Assembly: GCF_963422355.1 (NCBI RefSeq)
Contig: NC_085097.1
Coordinates: forward strand, 2,456,001 to 2,520,000
Reading direction: 5' to 3'
DNA from: Corticium candelabrum
Taxonomy: Eukaryota; Porifera; Homoscleromorpha; Homosclerophorida; Plakinidae
DNA: 64,000 bases
The notes below the pieces were generated by a model, which was not told where the DNA came from, searched no databases, and was given only the letters and a program-made list of their open reading frames with translations. The position numbers and the translations under genes are program-made. Shown one piece after another: positions 44,108-55,809 of this stretch; position 1 is the first letter of the stretch, and every line of letters starts with the position of its first letter.

Positions 44108-47100
44108 ATGTCGTCAGAGCCAAAGAACGACTGGCAACGATATGTTATCCCCAAGTTGCCAGAACTTGTCCAAAAGTTACACCCGTCGTCGTTGTTGGAG
44201 GAGTTACTTGCTTGTGGCCTTATAACTTCAGAAGAAGGTAATAGTCTGCGACATGACTGTTCCAAGGAGGAGGATCGATCGCGCAAACTTCTTTACGACT
44301 TTTTGCCGTACAAGGGAAACGACGCCTTCAATCGGTTTTGCCACATCCTCCGTAAAGTTGAAGGGCAACAACACATACTGACAGAAGTTTTGCAGATAGA
44401 AATAGTAACGACATCTTCTGGTGGAGAAAAAGAGAAAACGCCGCAACAGCAAAGTACTAATGAATCAACAGATGAAGCACCCGCACTTCACTGGTAGAGG
44501 TGGAGTCTCAATGGGAGCGCTTGAGGCCTTGTCGTACGGACCTCATCAATGAGCTGCGTCCTTGTCTGTTGTTAGATAAACTTCGAGAACACGATCTACT
44601 TACACGAGAACAATATCTAGAGTTACAGAATAAGTCAATGAGTGAAGCTGAGAGATCTGACATGCTTGTAAGTACAATTCTTCCTCAGAAGGGAAACGAA
44701 TCACTTGAAACATTTTGTAAAGTTTTGAATAATGAGGAGAAGCAAAGGCATATTGTTAGTAAAATCTTAAAAGCTGAAAATGTAGGTTTAACGCCTATCC
44801 ATTGTAGCAACTCTGCAACTATTGGTGAGGAATTCAAATCTGACACTCATGAGTCATCCAGACAAAGAGAACGCGTGAAAGCATCAACAGCCTTGCAATC
44901 AACATCAAGGTCTAAAAAGCTTTGTGTTGAAGGGAAAGTTATAAGCGCAACCTTTACCTTCAGAGAGAAAGATGAGGTCCTAGTCAAGTGCTGGGAGAAG
45001 AGTGTTGTCAATATGTGTGAAAAATGTTTTGGAATGTTAGAAGTTGACATACTTTTTTGTATAGTTTCCCATTAGCTGGTCAAAATGTTTCTACATTCTA
45101 TGGTGACATAGACAACAAGCTTGCTGTATTCCAGCTTAATCATGTTGACCCAGAGTTGATTCGGAAGCACAAGCATCGCCTAATTTCATACATTGCTGGT
45201 TTTATGAATGTGAGGGAAGATCTCATTTACTACATGGAAACGATCAAAGGCTCAACTCTTGTACTGTTTAGCATTCAATTGATTGCCTACCTTAAACTAT
45301 TTTCTGGTTTGGGAGTACAAGCAAAATGCATTGCATTAATTCTATGCAACCTTGAAACAAACATTTCCAGAGTTGGTTGTTGTCAAGTTCAAGTCAGGTG
45401 GTTTGCCCACTATAAAACTGACAAGTTCAGGTGTCAACAGTCAAAACGTCATGTTCAAGAATGGTAAACTTTTGTGTGCACGCACGCATGCGCAATGAAG
45501 AAAACTTATCTAGACGGGTGTTGATATTGTTGTTGCAGTATCTCATTACATTGAATGGCTTGGTTAGTACGTATATTACATGATCTAAGTAGAACTCTCA
45601 CCAAAATGAAATACTAAAACTTGCTGAAAGAAAAATACAAAGTCTAGTATCTTCCTGCAGGAAGCTTATAATTAGGGTTTAGCCAGCCCCAGAAGCAGAG
45701 TGAGGGCCACAGGTTGTTCAGACGATCCTCCGTGTAATTCTACTGACACACTGACAGTCGATACTTGCGTGATAGGTTTGGGGTCCCAGTTTGCTTTAGT
45801 CAATAAATCACAACTTCCAACCATATGTCTCACAATTCTTACCTTGAAAAGTGCACAGGTATCGGTCTTACTTGCTAATTATCCAGCAATCACAAAGTAT
45901 ACGGGTACTAAACACGCCCACACAAGTAATTTCAATGCTTTTTATTTCCCCGTTACGGTAAACGTCTGCAGTAAACGGCTGCACAGTGTTGTGTCATGAA
46001 GTGACAGCTTTCATCTTAGATATTGTTGACTTTGGTGAGAGTGCTCCCTAGCGTTTCTGTGTCTGCATGCACTCTAACTAATATTTTGCAAATCTACTCA
46101 CAATATAATATGACTCAGACTATTGTTGTAGGAAGTGCAATGAGAATGTGGAGGATGAACCAAAGGACTTCGTTGTCATTGTCAAAGATAGATTCAGTAC
46201 TCTTGTACTAAAATTGTTGGCAATGTATTTAGAATACTATTTGTACTACTTGTGTAGCAATTCAAGGGTATTGAGAAACAAGTTGATAGCTTGTTTACAA
46301 CTGTTGATTTTTTGGCTGACGATCCGAGTCCACAAAGGTTTGAGAGTGAGGTATCAGCACACACATCTGCATGTGCTTTAGCCAGTATACCTAAAATGAT
46401 ATAGATATATTATGTTTGTATAGTTCAAAGCTGTAGCATTACATACAACAGTCTTAGATGAGACGAACAAAGAGAGCATGGTGGTGATGGATGCTCTTGG
46501 AAATAACAGACCTGACACTGCATTGCAGGTTTGAAGCAATAATTATGATTTAATTAATTAACCAACCAGTTCTAATTCTCATCTCATTTATGTATGAACA
46601 TAGAAAATATCAGACCACGATTGTTCTATTGCTGCTTGCTTTACTAGAATGCAAGTGAGAGAGACGACTGTTGCAAGTGATGTCTATGTATGTATTAGTA
46701 TGTCCACTCCTGCAGTAGTAGTCATTTGTATTGGTTTTTAATATGATTTGTTTGTGTTAGGACAAGCTTGATGGGATTAGAGGTATTCAGAAGGACATAG
46801 AGTTGAGGTTATCACAAAGATCACAAGTGCAACATCTTCATATCATTTTTATTGAGTGATGTGTAATGGAATTGTTTTGTTTAGTTGCAAGAGTTAGCTA
46901 CTCACCATTGCAGATTGATAGACAGGTTGCAAACAAAAGTAGCTAATCTGACCCTTGCCAGGAAACGCAAAGAACTCAAGCAAATTGCTGCCAACTCTGA
47001 GAAGGAAATCAAGGAAACAAAGAGAAAGAAAGAAGAAACAGTTAGTGACATTGGTAAGGAGAGAAATGACTGCAACCTCCAATGTGTTTGTAATTGCTGA

Positions 47101-47171
47101 CTTTAAAATAAATACTTTAGAAAAATTGAAACAAAGAGATGTTTCAGATGTCAGTCAAAGATATGAAGCAG
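44108..47171 (+). CDS. Tandem-CARD protein with C-terminal coiled coil (3' end not reached)
   Basis: Start ATG at 44108 (MSSEPKNDWQRY). CARD1 spans about residues 5-95 (LPELVQKLHPSSLLEELLAC...LITSEE...LYDFLPYKGNDAFNRFCHIL). CARD2 (44500-44775) has the same pattern (LINELRPCLLLDKLREHDLL, then ILPQKGNESLETFCKVL). The two lie in different frames but are joined in frame by a possible GT-AG intron at 44421-44497 (77 nt) or 44454-44497. Later exons in consistent phase: to 45001 or 45016; 45076-45315; 45371-45463; perhaps 45539-45562; then 46132-46204, 46258-46350, 46424-46528, 46604-46687, 46761-46826, 46885-47053 and 47121-47171. The middle exons encode an unrecognised domain (KHRLISYIAGFM, TIKGSTLVLFSIQ); the last ones a charged coiled coil. 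CARDs assemble filaments in apoptotic and immune signalling. The join between 45562 and 46132 is uncertain, so this could be two genes. Confidence 0.65.
45593..46044. mobile_element. MITE in an intron of the CARD gene, copy 2
   Basis: The ends ACTCTCACCAAA and TTTGGTGAGAGT are inverted repeats. Internal sequence matches the MITE at 25449-26014 in the same orientation. It lies between the 45539-45562 and 46132 exons of the CARD gene. Confidence 0.75.
46885..47171 (+). CDS. Coiled-coil exons of the CARD-gene transcript
   Basis: Exon 46885-47053 (acceptor TTTAG, donor GTAAGG) encodes a charged heptad-like run: LQELATHHCRLIDRLQTKVA, then many Lys/Glu (RKRKELKQIAANSEKEIKET). It continues in phase with 47121-47171 (KLKQRDVSDVSQRYEA, donor GTTAGT). 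The preceding small exons (46761-46826, IRGIQKDIELRL) keep the heptad pattern. A further exon must lie beyond 47171, and a TIR element (47653-48505) occupies the DNA downstream. Likely role: oligomerisation. No family recognised. Confidence 0.6.
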
Positions 47172-47652
47172 GTTAGTATTGATTGTTACATTTATATGCA
47201 ACAGCAAACATACTGCATTATTAAACATGAAGTTCATTGCCCACCTATATGATTTTTGAATGTAGTCTTATTGTCTGCAGCAGGTTTAGTGTAACAAGTA
47301 ATGTTTTCATTTCTAAAATGTCGGCCAATTTATTTAAATGATTTCAATGATGTTATTGTTAATGAGGTTGGATTAGTTGATTGCATGAAAATAAATTAGC
47401 CGACACATCTGTATTGTAGCAGTCACAATCCAAAAGTCTACTGCAAGCTGAAGTCTTTTTTGAGCAGTCAAGATAATTTTAGAACTTAAATATAATAATT
47501 ATTAAGACAGTCTTGAGGACTTCATGTGCAATCTGATTTTTTTATTATAGTTTTCCAAATCATGAGATCACTTGAAGTTTGAAAAGCCGTAGATTCTTGC
47601 AGTAGAGGGAATTTTATGGCAAAGATAACTGACTACCTTACTACATTGCCTT

Positions 47653-48505
47653 GCCTCGGCCTCCCAGACCCGTGTAGCGACAATTAAAATTGGTCTCCAT
47701 TGGTCTTGGGTGGTACCGTCTCTTCTCTATTACAAAGGGTCCTAGGACCAGCACTAGAGTGTTTAGTTTCATAAATGATTACCTTGCTAATTGCGACTGT
47801 AGTAAAATATTACAACAAGGAAGACATTTTGCGCTATACGCTGTGTTAGTCTCATGTAACCAGACCCTTCCCGCATACATCTTTCCTAAATTAACATGTA
47901 ATCGGGAAGGGTCTGGCCACGCGAGACTAACGCGCCATGTCACATTGCTCTGCACGAGGTACATTTGTGCTTGCTGTAGCTACTTTTTTATCATTTGTAT
48001 GCTAACTCTGCATATCGTACCTCTTGATAACGTGTATGGGATGCTATACATAAAGGACTTTCTTTTCATACTAATGGAATCGCGGAATCGATCAGCATAT
48101 GCATGCTATGTGTGTACTAGATGTGATCATGAAGTCGTTGAGCTTGCAGCTAGTTTGAAATGTACTGTGTTGAATTTGTGGTTGACGAGTTATTTGAAGC
48201 ATGGCTCTGCGCTTAGATGGTGTTGTTTAAACTGCCTTCGACAGGCGTAGTATACAAGGCGCAACGCGTGGGGATGTGATGATACATGAAGAGCACGCTA
48301 CAAGTGGTCGTTTTGCACAGTATTCCCTGAAATACAGCAGATTACTACCACACCATGCATGTCTTCGTTGTTGTATTTCTACCGTAATTGAAAGTTATGC
48401 GTTTACCAAACTGAACACTAGTACTAATGCTGCATGGTCCTAGGACCAACCGCAATATATTGAGAACAGGAGGTACCATCTCAAAGTCTCAGGTGTGTAG
48501 CACGC
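47653..48505. mobile_element. Non-autonomous DNA transposon with long TIRs, copy 2
   Basis: Same ends as the element at 14725-15612: it begins GCCTCGGCCTCCCAGACCCG, then GGTACCGTCTCTTCTCTATTA...GGTCCTAGGACCAGCACTAG. The right arm (48405-48490) is its inverted repeat. Interior blocks such as GAAGTCGTTGAGC(T/A)(T/C)GCAGCT are shared with copy 1. The 186-codon frame at 47690-48250 is not matched by an equivalent frame in copy 1, so I do not call it a gene. Confidence 0.75.
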
Positions 48506-48520
48506 CATGAGCTAGTCTGG

Positions 48521-48800
48521 GTTAAAACAGCAAGTACAAAACCTGTGTGTGTAAACTATTCGTACAAAACTGTTATAGCTGCTTGCGTACCTCAGCTATG
48601 ACCCAACGTGGCCCTGGGTTGTTTTCGGTTGCTCCTCAACGAGTACGTGGCTATAATGAGAAGAAGGTAACGTTTCGTCCAGTTGTTGAAAAGTTGTCTG
48701 GTGATAAAATGGTAGCGCACGTTAGTGGCTTACAACCTCACACTAGCGCCTGATCTGGAGTAGATCGAGTATAACATGTGCATAAAATGTAATGTCATAC
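48521..48800. repeat. Dispersed repeat, unsplit copy
   Basis: Continuous counterpart of 30401-30540 plus 31505-31640. Shared phrases include TTGGTTGTTTTCGG-type text after GGCCCTGGG, and GATGAAATGGTAG / GATAAAATGGTAG with CGCACGTT in the right part. The 68-codon frame on it (48547-48753) is the only coding hint; I do not recognise it. Confidence 0.6.
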
Positions 48801-50457
48801 GACTATATGGCATTTCTAAGTTCGGATTTCGTAAATTATAATATTAAATTTTGTTAATTAATGACTTCTGCCTCTCCACTTAGAAATGTAAGAGCATGGT
48901 CACCATGATGCGTCCCCATGCTATCAATTCCTTGCTTGGGCACCCCTGCATAGTAGGATTGGATCATACAGTATTGTCTTAATCCATATCGACGTAATTG
49001 GGTACATAAAAATTTTTTATTAAAATAATAGTAATACAAATAGTCCTTTTCAGCGATAAATTGCATATCCCCTAGAAAGCGACGTATACAACTATAATTT
49101 CAGGGGGAAATGTTGAAATAGGAGGAAAAACAAGCTAAAAGATTATATTAAGGAATTGCAAGAAGTGAAAAAAATTTGAACTAGTAACTACACATATAAT
49201 ACTTTCAAAAATATTAAAACTGTTAATTTATAAATTTGACACACTGCACACAACTTTTGTGTAAATACGACTTGATGCCCGGTTGTTACGATCAACGTTA
49301 CCAAACGAAGCAAGTAAAAATATATACACGCGAAAAATGGTGTGAGTCCATACATTGAAATCTATAAATGCTACACCGTAAATGTAGCTTGTTCTTGTCA
49401 GGTTACTCTTTGTATGAGCACGTACCGCATTGAATGCGCATTAATTAATGCGCATTGACGTTTGACACCTAATCGTCAAACCGTGGATAGACGTACTGTA
49501 ACAGAATCTGAGATAGAGAACTATTTTCGCGAAGAGACTTGTAGTCATGATGACCGCAGGTTCTAACGCACGTTACACGAGGAGGTGTGTGTATGACGTA
49601 GACATAGATTGCGTTTTCCTGGTGTAAAATGAGTAAATGCGGATTGAATGCGGTTTGATGAGCTTCAAGTGTGAAATGGCTTTTAGAACTCAAAAGCTCA
49701 AACAGTCTGCAGTGACCCATAGTCGTTTGAGTGGAACTACCATAATGTATGTTTATTATTACTCTTGCAAGCTTTCTTCAACGAATCCTACAATTGGTTT
49801 TGCCGCACCTTGAAGTAAAAGATTGTAATTATAGTAAGCTAGCTCATATTTGATGGAATGAACCATTGAATTAAATTTTTTTAAATTTAGTCTTTGCTAT
49901 TTGAGAATTAAATCATGTGACAATTTGATGCAAATATAATTAATTCTTAATCTACCACGTTGCTGACACTATCGCCTAGTTTACTATTGTATTGAATACA
50001 GATATCCTATGTACCTAACTCTCTTTCCATTTCGTGTGAGGGCTAGACATCTAGACTAACCGTCGAAATCCCCACTAATGATACCATGGGACACGCACCT
50101 GAGACTCTACAGTTCCATTGCCCAGGAGGTTCAAACGCCAGGAAATAGATTGTGTATTCGTTGTCTTGTAGAGCGAGCTCTATTTCTGTTCGCAACAAGT
50201 CAACGAACCATACCCGAATGCACACCAAATTCAAATGATTCTAATGTGTGCAGCCAATGCAAATTTGTCTAGTTTTACATCACGATATTAGAAGCGTTTG
50301 TGATCTCTAGAGGAATCGGGTAACGCGACACATGAAAAAAGCCCTCAAACGGCTGACATATCAACGTCGACTCGTCCCATCGATCCAATCGCTCACAAAA
50401 GACTCACAACTTCGTTTGCTCACGAACACTGCAAGAACGAGATCATTCATCCAAACA

Positions 50458-51018
50458 ATGAACTCCCTCATCATTCTACTCATGGTCTCCATCGCCATCA
50501 CACGTGGCCAAGAACTCTCGATGCCTTCCTACTACCTCATAGAAGACGTCCATTCGTCATACGCCTACGACGCATTGGGCATCAGCCTACTCTACTGCAC
50601 TTGGGAAGGTATGTATAGGGCTAAACTGACCGACTGTCCGAACAACGACGTCGGCTGGGGTGGCGTTGCCAATTTCGACGTGAGCAACACCGGAGTCAAC
50701 CCCAACGACGACAACGAGTTGAGGATTCCTTTCAAGACTAAATATATCAGCACACCGCCCATCTGCTCGTTCTCGTTCGAAGGAGAGGAGTTCGCGCTCG
50801 ACACCTACATGACGCGCATTGCAACGCAAAGCGACAGAGTAAGCGTCTACCTATTCAATTCATACGGAGACAAGCAGAGCTGGAGGCACGTGAAGACGAA
50901 AATATCCGTCATCTGCTACGGTCCGACTGACTCGTCTACACTGCAAGGAAGGAAGGCGATATTGAAGCAATTGCTATTGCGCAGAAATAAAGAAAAACGT
51001 CCGCTGCGCGCAGTGTAA
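50458..51018 (+). CDS. Secreted protein A1 (unrecognised family)
   Basis: A single-exon frame of 186 residues. I choose the ATG at 50458 over the upstream one at 50332 because it begins a good signal peptide (MNSLIILLMVSIAITRGQ). The mature part has no recognised domain. It looks beta-rich, with NDVGWGGVANFDV, a central PFKTKYISTPPICSFSFEG and a C-terminal WRHVKTKISVICYG, then a basic tail (LLLRRNKEKRPLRAV). The order GG..NFD / PFK..Y...PP.C.F / W..iKt....C.G is shared with protein B next door, so A and B are distant paralogs. A lectin-like or other secreted beta-sandwich fold is possible. An AATAAA lies at 51281. Codons are more C-rich than the flanks, as expected of a real gene. Confidence 0.8.
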   Translation: MNSLIILLMVSIAITRGQELSMPSYYLIEDVHSSYAYDALGISLLYCTWEGMYRAKLTDCPNNDVGWGGVANFDVSNTGVNPNDDNELRIPFKTKYISTPPICSFSFEGEEFALDTYMTRIATQSDRVSVYLFNSYGDKQSWRHVKTKISVICYGPTDSSTLQGRKAILKQLLLRRNKEKRPLRAV

Positions 51019-51079
51019 AGAGAGCTTGAGCAGAGACTGGACTCTTTCAAGAGACATGAGTAGCTATAGAAACTAGAAA

Positions 51080-51243
<164 letters not shown>

Positions 51244-51280
51244 ACCATGTATGTGTTCTTACTGTTACGCATGAGGCGAC

Positions 51281-51286
51281 AATAAA
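51281..51286 (+). terminator. Polyadenylation signal of A1
   Basis: AATAAA about 260 nt after the A1 stop codon, conserved at 55847-55852 after A2. It implies that the GT repeat is transcribed. Confidence 0.5.
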
Positions 51287-51802
51287 AAGTCTTTCAAAAT
51301 TATAGTCTCAGTTCACTGTCTGCTCTTCAAATAGCCCGTGATAGTCTACAGATCTTTCCCCAATATCTTTCCACAACACATTACCTGTTTCGTCTCATTC
51401 CTACTCTAACACAATATCAACTAATGCAATAAAATTACAACACTTTAAATTAGCGTTATTTTATATCAAATTAGGAAATTATGTAATACAATATTTGTAT
51501 ACAAAACTCCTACTTTGCTTGCAGGCTGCTACGATTAAAAAGCAAAACCTGGCATAGCTTATTGCCAGTTTGTGTACACAAATTGTGGCACACAAATATA
51601 CGATAGAAGACAAGAATACATCTAGTTCTATATACAAACGGTCACAACACATAATACGTGTCAGTATTCGCGCATTCTATTTCCTCAACGTTCCACCCTC
51701 ATTGCCGGACAGTCAAACTCGCAGTGTCACTCGCCGTCAATCATTTCTCCATTCTCCACTCTTTCTGCGAACCAGTTAACGTGTACGACCGAGTACGAAA
51801 AA

Positions 51803-52297
51803 ATGCGCACCGTCTTTCTTCTCTTGCTGACGATGTTGCTACAATGTCAATCCTTGTTACCAAGTCAGTGGGTCATCTTCGATCCGGCAAGAGATGCCGA
51901 CAAACTCTTGTCGGTTAGTACTATTCGGGTCGACTGGGACGGACCAAGCAACGAGGCTACTCCGATCAGGGGTACCGCTTTTGGCGGAGAATCCAACTTC
52001 GATATTGGAGGCGTTTCCGGTTCCAAGTTCCAGCTGACTCTGCCCTTCAAACGGTCTTATGAAAAATTGCCACCAGTCTGCACTTTCGAGTTCGACAAAC
52101 CGCCCGAATCAAACGAAATCATGGTAGCCGTTCCGCGTACCGTCGGCAAGCCTCAAGAACTTGCTATCAGCGCGTTCGAGCCGGGAGGAACTCTGGTCGA
52201 CTGGACGGCGATCAAGACGAGTTTCAATGCCATGTGCATCGGGACAATGGAGACGTTCTCTGGTGTGCGCAAGAACGAGACTAGCGTTTTGCTCTAG
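51803..52297 (+). CDS. Secreted protein B1 (paralog of A)
   Basis: A single-exon frame of 164 residues from ATG 51803. A signal peptide (MRTVFLLLLTMLLQCQS) is followed by a mature beta-rich domain of about 145 residues. Key blocks are GTAFGGESNFDIGG, LPFKRSYEKLPPVCTFEFD and LVDWTAIKTSFNAMCIG. They align with the same blocks in protein A, including both Cys residues (PPVC and AMCIG), which could form one disulphide. The acidic and Pro-rich loop after the first Cys and the missing basic tail set it apart from A. No known family recognised; an H-type-lectin-like sandwich is a weak guess. It sits 785 nt downstream of A1 on the same strand; each gene probably has its own promoter. Confidence 0.8.
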   Translation: MRTVFLLLLTMLLQCQSLLPSQWVIFDPARDADKLLSVSTIRVDWDGPSNEATPIRGTAFGGESNFDIGGVSGSKFQLTLPFKRSYEKLPPVCTFEFDKPPESNEIMVAVPRTVGKPQELAISAFEPGGTLVDWTAIKTSFNAMCIGTMETFSGVRKNETSVLL

Positions 52298-55084
52298 TGT
52301 GAGGAATGTCGTCCGGACTGACAACGGGACAGTTAGAATGCAGAGACAATAGACAGAATTAGTAATTGTTTCAAGCTGTAGGATCAATAGAGCATGATGT
52401 AGGCTGTCTGTGGGTCTAAACCGTTTGCAATAGAGTTACATCGTTCTGCTGTACTGTTTTGAGTGAGTGCATGAGGGGTTGAATGCTGTCACAATTTTTG
52501 TTTCTTACTAGCTTCACTGTGTCAATTTTACAAATCCGACTCCTGGCTTTGCCATTGCATCTTCTAATTTCCAAAAAACGCTGCATTGGATTAGCAAAGT
52601 CGAGAGTGTGTGAACGAAATGTCGCCTGGAAGTTACTTTTGTCGGGGTGAGAAAAGAATTAGAATAATTTCAATTGTTTGCACTTACACCCATCATCAGT
52701 TAGACCCTTGAGGCAACGCCCTAGCCTGTTGTGACAGTTGCAGTCGTGTTAGTAAATCAGATATTTCAAACATGTCGAAACAGAGCGCAAATTTAGGTTG
52801 TCTTGTGAAGAGATATTTTATTCTGTTGTGTTGGTTGCACAAAACAGCTACGCTCAAAAGGGTGTGTCGATTTATGTCTCTTTGGACGTTACAGATGGTG
52901 AATTAGCAGCAGAAGTACATCACATATTTGATCACGCTTTGTCACCAGAACATCAGATTGTTGAATATACGATTGCAAATTGGAATTTTAATTTCAAAAG
53001 TGTTAGAACCCGTCATGTCTCATGTGGATACATTCAACTTTGAGCCCATCTTGTCATATAAGTGCACATCCATTTGTATATGCCAGTGCTTCATCAAGTT
53101 CTAACTAGAGATAACCTGAACAAGCGATCGTAGCCGTGCAATACGTTTGTAGTATATGAATTAGAGGTGTGGTAAAAAACACCAAGTAGTATGTAAAGCA
53201 GTCATCTGTTATTAATTAAATCATTAATAACATAGGATCTATAGCATTTGGTAGTGAAAACACAAAGGGTGTGGTCCGTCGCGCCCTATTTCGCGCTCAC
53301 GCTTCTGACCCGCAAAACATTCTCAGCGGTGGTTGTGTACAATAGGATGTAGTATACCGTTCGGTTGTAAGCTTGGCGGTTCTCACACGGTCACCAGATC
53401 ACATTTCATAAACTCAATATTGATTAGATGTATACTCAATAGAAAAATATGCGAGTGAGGCGTCCGTGTTTTGAAAGCAAATTTTTACGAAATTTAACAG
53501 TAGAATGTACTGCATGGTCATAACTGTTTATTTCACCTCACATAACTTAATTAATTCATCAGAAACGGCATCAGTATGCACTCCTGTAGACTTTGATAGT
53601 CCCCAAACCATTAGACATGACGATCTTTACCCCACCGGAATGCCTAGGGACAATGAGAACAGCATGTCCCCTAGAAAGCGACGTATACAACAATAATTTC
53701 AGGGGGAAATGTTGAAGTAGGAGGAAAGACAAGCTAAAAGATTATATTAAGGAATTGTAAGAAATAAAAAATTTTCAAAGTAGTAACTACACATATAATA
53801 CTTTAAAATATTAAAACCGTTAATTTACAAATTTGACACACTGCACACAAGTTTTGTGTAAATACGACTTGATGCTTGGTTGTTACGATCAACGTTACCA
53901 AACGAAGCAAGTAAAAATATATACACGCGAAAAATGGTGTGAGTCCATACATTGAAATCTATAAATACTACACCGTAAATGTAGCTTGTTCTTGTCAGGT
54001 TTCTCTTTGTATGAGCACGTAACGCATTGAATGCGCATTAATTAATGCGCATTGACGTTTGACACCTAATCGTCAAACCGTGGATAGACGTACTGTAACA
54101 GAATCTGAGATAGAGAACTATCTTCACGAAGAGACTTGTAGTCATGATGACCGCAGGTTCTAACGCACGTTACACGAGGAGGTGTGTGTATGACGTAGAC
54201 ATAGATTGCGTTTTCCTGGTGTGAAATGAGTCAATGCGGATTGAACGCGGTTTGATGAGCTTCAAGTGTGAAATGGCTTTTAGACTTATTTAGTCAGTGA
54301 TCAGCTAGAAGAACTCAAAAGCTCAAACAGTCTGCAGTGACCCATAGTCGTTTGAGTGGCATTACCATAATGTATGTTTATTATTACTCTTGCAAGCTTT
54401 CTTCAACAAATCCTACAATTGGTTTTGCCGCACCTTGAAGTAAAAGATTGTAATTATAGTAAGCTAGCTCATATTTGATGGAATGAACCATTGAATTAAA
54501 TTTTTTTTTGAATTTAGTCTTTGCTATTTGAGAATTAAATCATGTGACAATTTGATGCAAATATAATTAATTCTTAATCTACCACGTTGCTGACACTATC
54601 GCCTAGTTTACTATTGTATTGAATACAGATATCCTATGTACCTAACTCTCTTTCCATTTCGTGTGAGGGCTAGACATCTAGACTAACCGTCGAAATCTCC
54701 GCTAATGATACCATGGGACACGCACCTGAGACTCTACAGTTCCACTGCCCAGGAGGTTCAAACGCCAGGAAATAGATTGTGTATTCGTTGTCTTGTAGAG
54801 CGAGCTCTATTTCTGTTCGCAACAAGTCAACGAACCATACCCGAATGCACACCAAATTCAAATGATTCTAATGTGTGCAGCCAATGCAAATTTGTCTAGG
54901 TTTACATCACGATATTAGAAGCGTTTGTGATCTCTAGAGGAATCGGGTAACGCGACACATGAAAAACGCCCTCAAACGGCTGACATATCAACGTCGACTC
55001 GTCCCATCGATCCAATCGCTCACAAAAGACTCACAACTTCGTTTGCTCACGAACCCTGCAAGAACGAGATCATTCATTCAAACA

Positions 55085-55645
55085 ATGAACTCCCTCATCA
55101 TTCTACTCATGGTGTCCATCGCCATCACATGCGGTCACACACTCTCGATGCCTTCCTTCTACCTCATAGAAGACGTCCATTCGTCATACGCCTACGACGC
55201 ATTGGGCATCAGCCTACTCTACTGCACTTGGGAAGGTATGTATAGGGCTAAACTGACCGACTGTCCGAACAACGACGTCGGCTGGGGTGGCGTTGCCAAT
55301 TTCGACGTAAACAACACCGGAGTCAACCCCGACAACGACAACGAGTTGAGGATTCCTTTCAAGACTAAATATATCAGCACACCGCCCATCTGCTCGTTCT
55401 CGTTCGAAGGAGAGGAGTTCGCGTTCGACACCTACATGACGCGCATTGCAACGCAAAGCGACAGAGTGAGCGTCTACCTGTTCAATTCATACGGAGACAA
55501 GCACAGCTGGAGGCACGTGAAGACGAAAATATCCGTCATCTGCTACGGTCCGACTGACTCGTCTACACTGCAAGGAAGGAAGGCGATATTGAAGCAATTG
55601 CTATTGCGCAGAAATAAAGAAAAACGTCCGCTGCGCGCAGTGTAA
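55085..55645 (+). CDS. Secreted protein A2 (unrecognised family)
   Basis: Duplicate of A1, 186 residues from ATG 55085 with the same signal peptide. Within the 186-residue protein I count nine replacements relative to A1, among them Arg-Gly-Gln-Glu to Cys-Gly-His-Thr at the signal-peptide cleavage region, Tyr to Phe, Ser to Asn, an Asn/Asp swap, Leu to Phe, and Gln to His before the conserved Trp. About half a dozen silent changes accompany them. Both conserved Cys and the central block are kept, so the protein should still fold. The new Cys near the cleavage site is odd. Confidence 0.8.
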   Translation: MNSLIILLMVSIAITCGHTLSMPSFYLIEDVHSSYAYDALGISLLYCTWEGMYRAKLTDCPNNDVGWGGVANFDVNNTGVNPDNDNELRIPFKTKYISTPPICSFSFEGEEFAFDTYMTRIATQSDRVSVYLFNSYGDKHSWRHVKTKISVICYGPTDSSTLQGRKAILKQLLLRRNKEKRPLRAV

Positions 55646-55706
55646 AGAGAGCTTGAGCAGAGACTGGACTCTTTCAAGAGACATGAGTAGCTATAGAAAC
55701 TAGGAA

Positions 55707-55709
<3 letters not shown>

Positions 55710-55767
<58 letters not shown>

Positions 55768-55809
55768 TGTGTGTGTGTGTGTGTGTGTCTGTGTGTGTGT
55801 GTGTGTGTG
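55710..55809. repeat. GT microsatellite in the A2 3' untranslated region
   Basis: About 100 bp of GT with two CT interruptions; the shorter allele of the tract at 51083-51243. Confidence 0.95.

Noticed and set aside
47690..48250. 186-codon frame in TIR element copy 2
   Set aside because: The homologous element at 14725-15612 does not keep this frame, so it is not a conserved element protein.
50043..50272. Open frames on both strands upstream of gene A, also at 54670-54899
   Set aside because: Both strands are open over the same bases, there is no family signature, and their preservation is explained by the young duplication. They may be promoter or 5' untranslated sequence of A.
50332..50457. 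Upstream in-frame ATG adding 42 residues to protein A
   Set aside because: The extension (MKKALKRLTYQRR...) is basic and would bury the signal peptide that begins at 50458.
52798..53043. Possible third small gene in the duplicated unit, partner 57374-57637
   Set aside because: It begins with TTG, not ATG, lacks a signal or domain, and the stop differs between the two copies (TGA in one, CGA in the other). Conservation is expected from the recent duplication alone.
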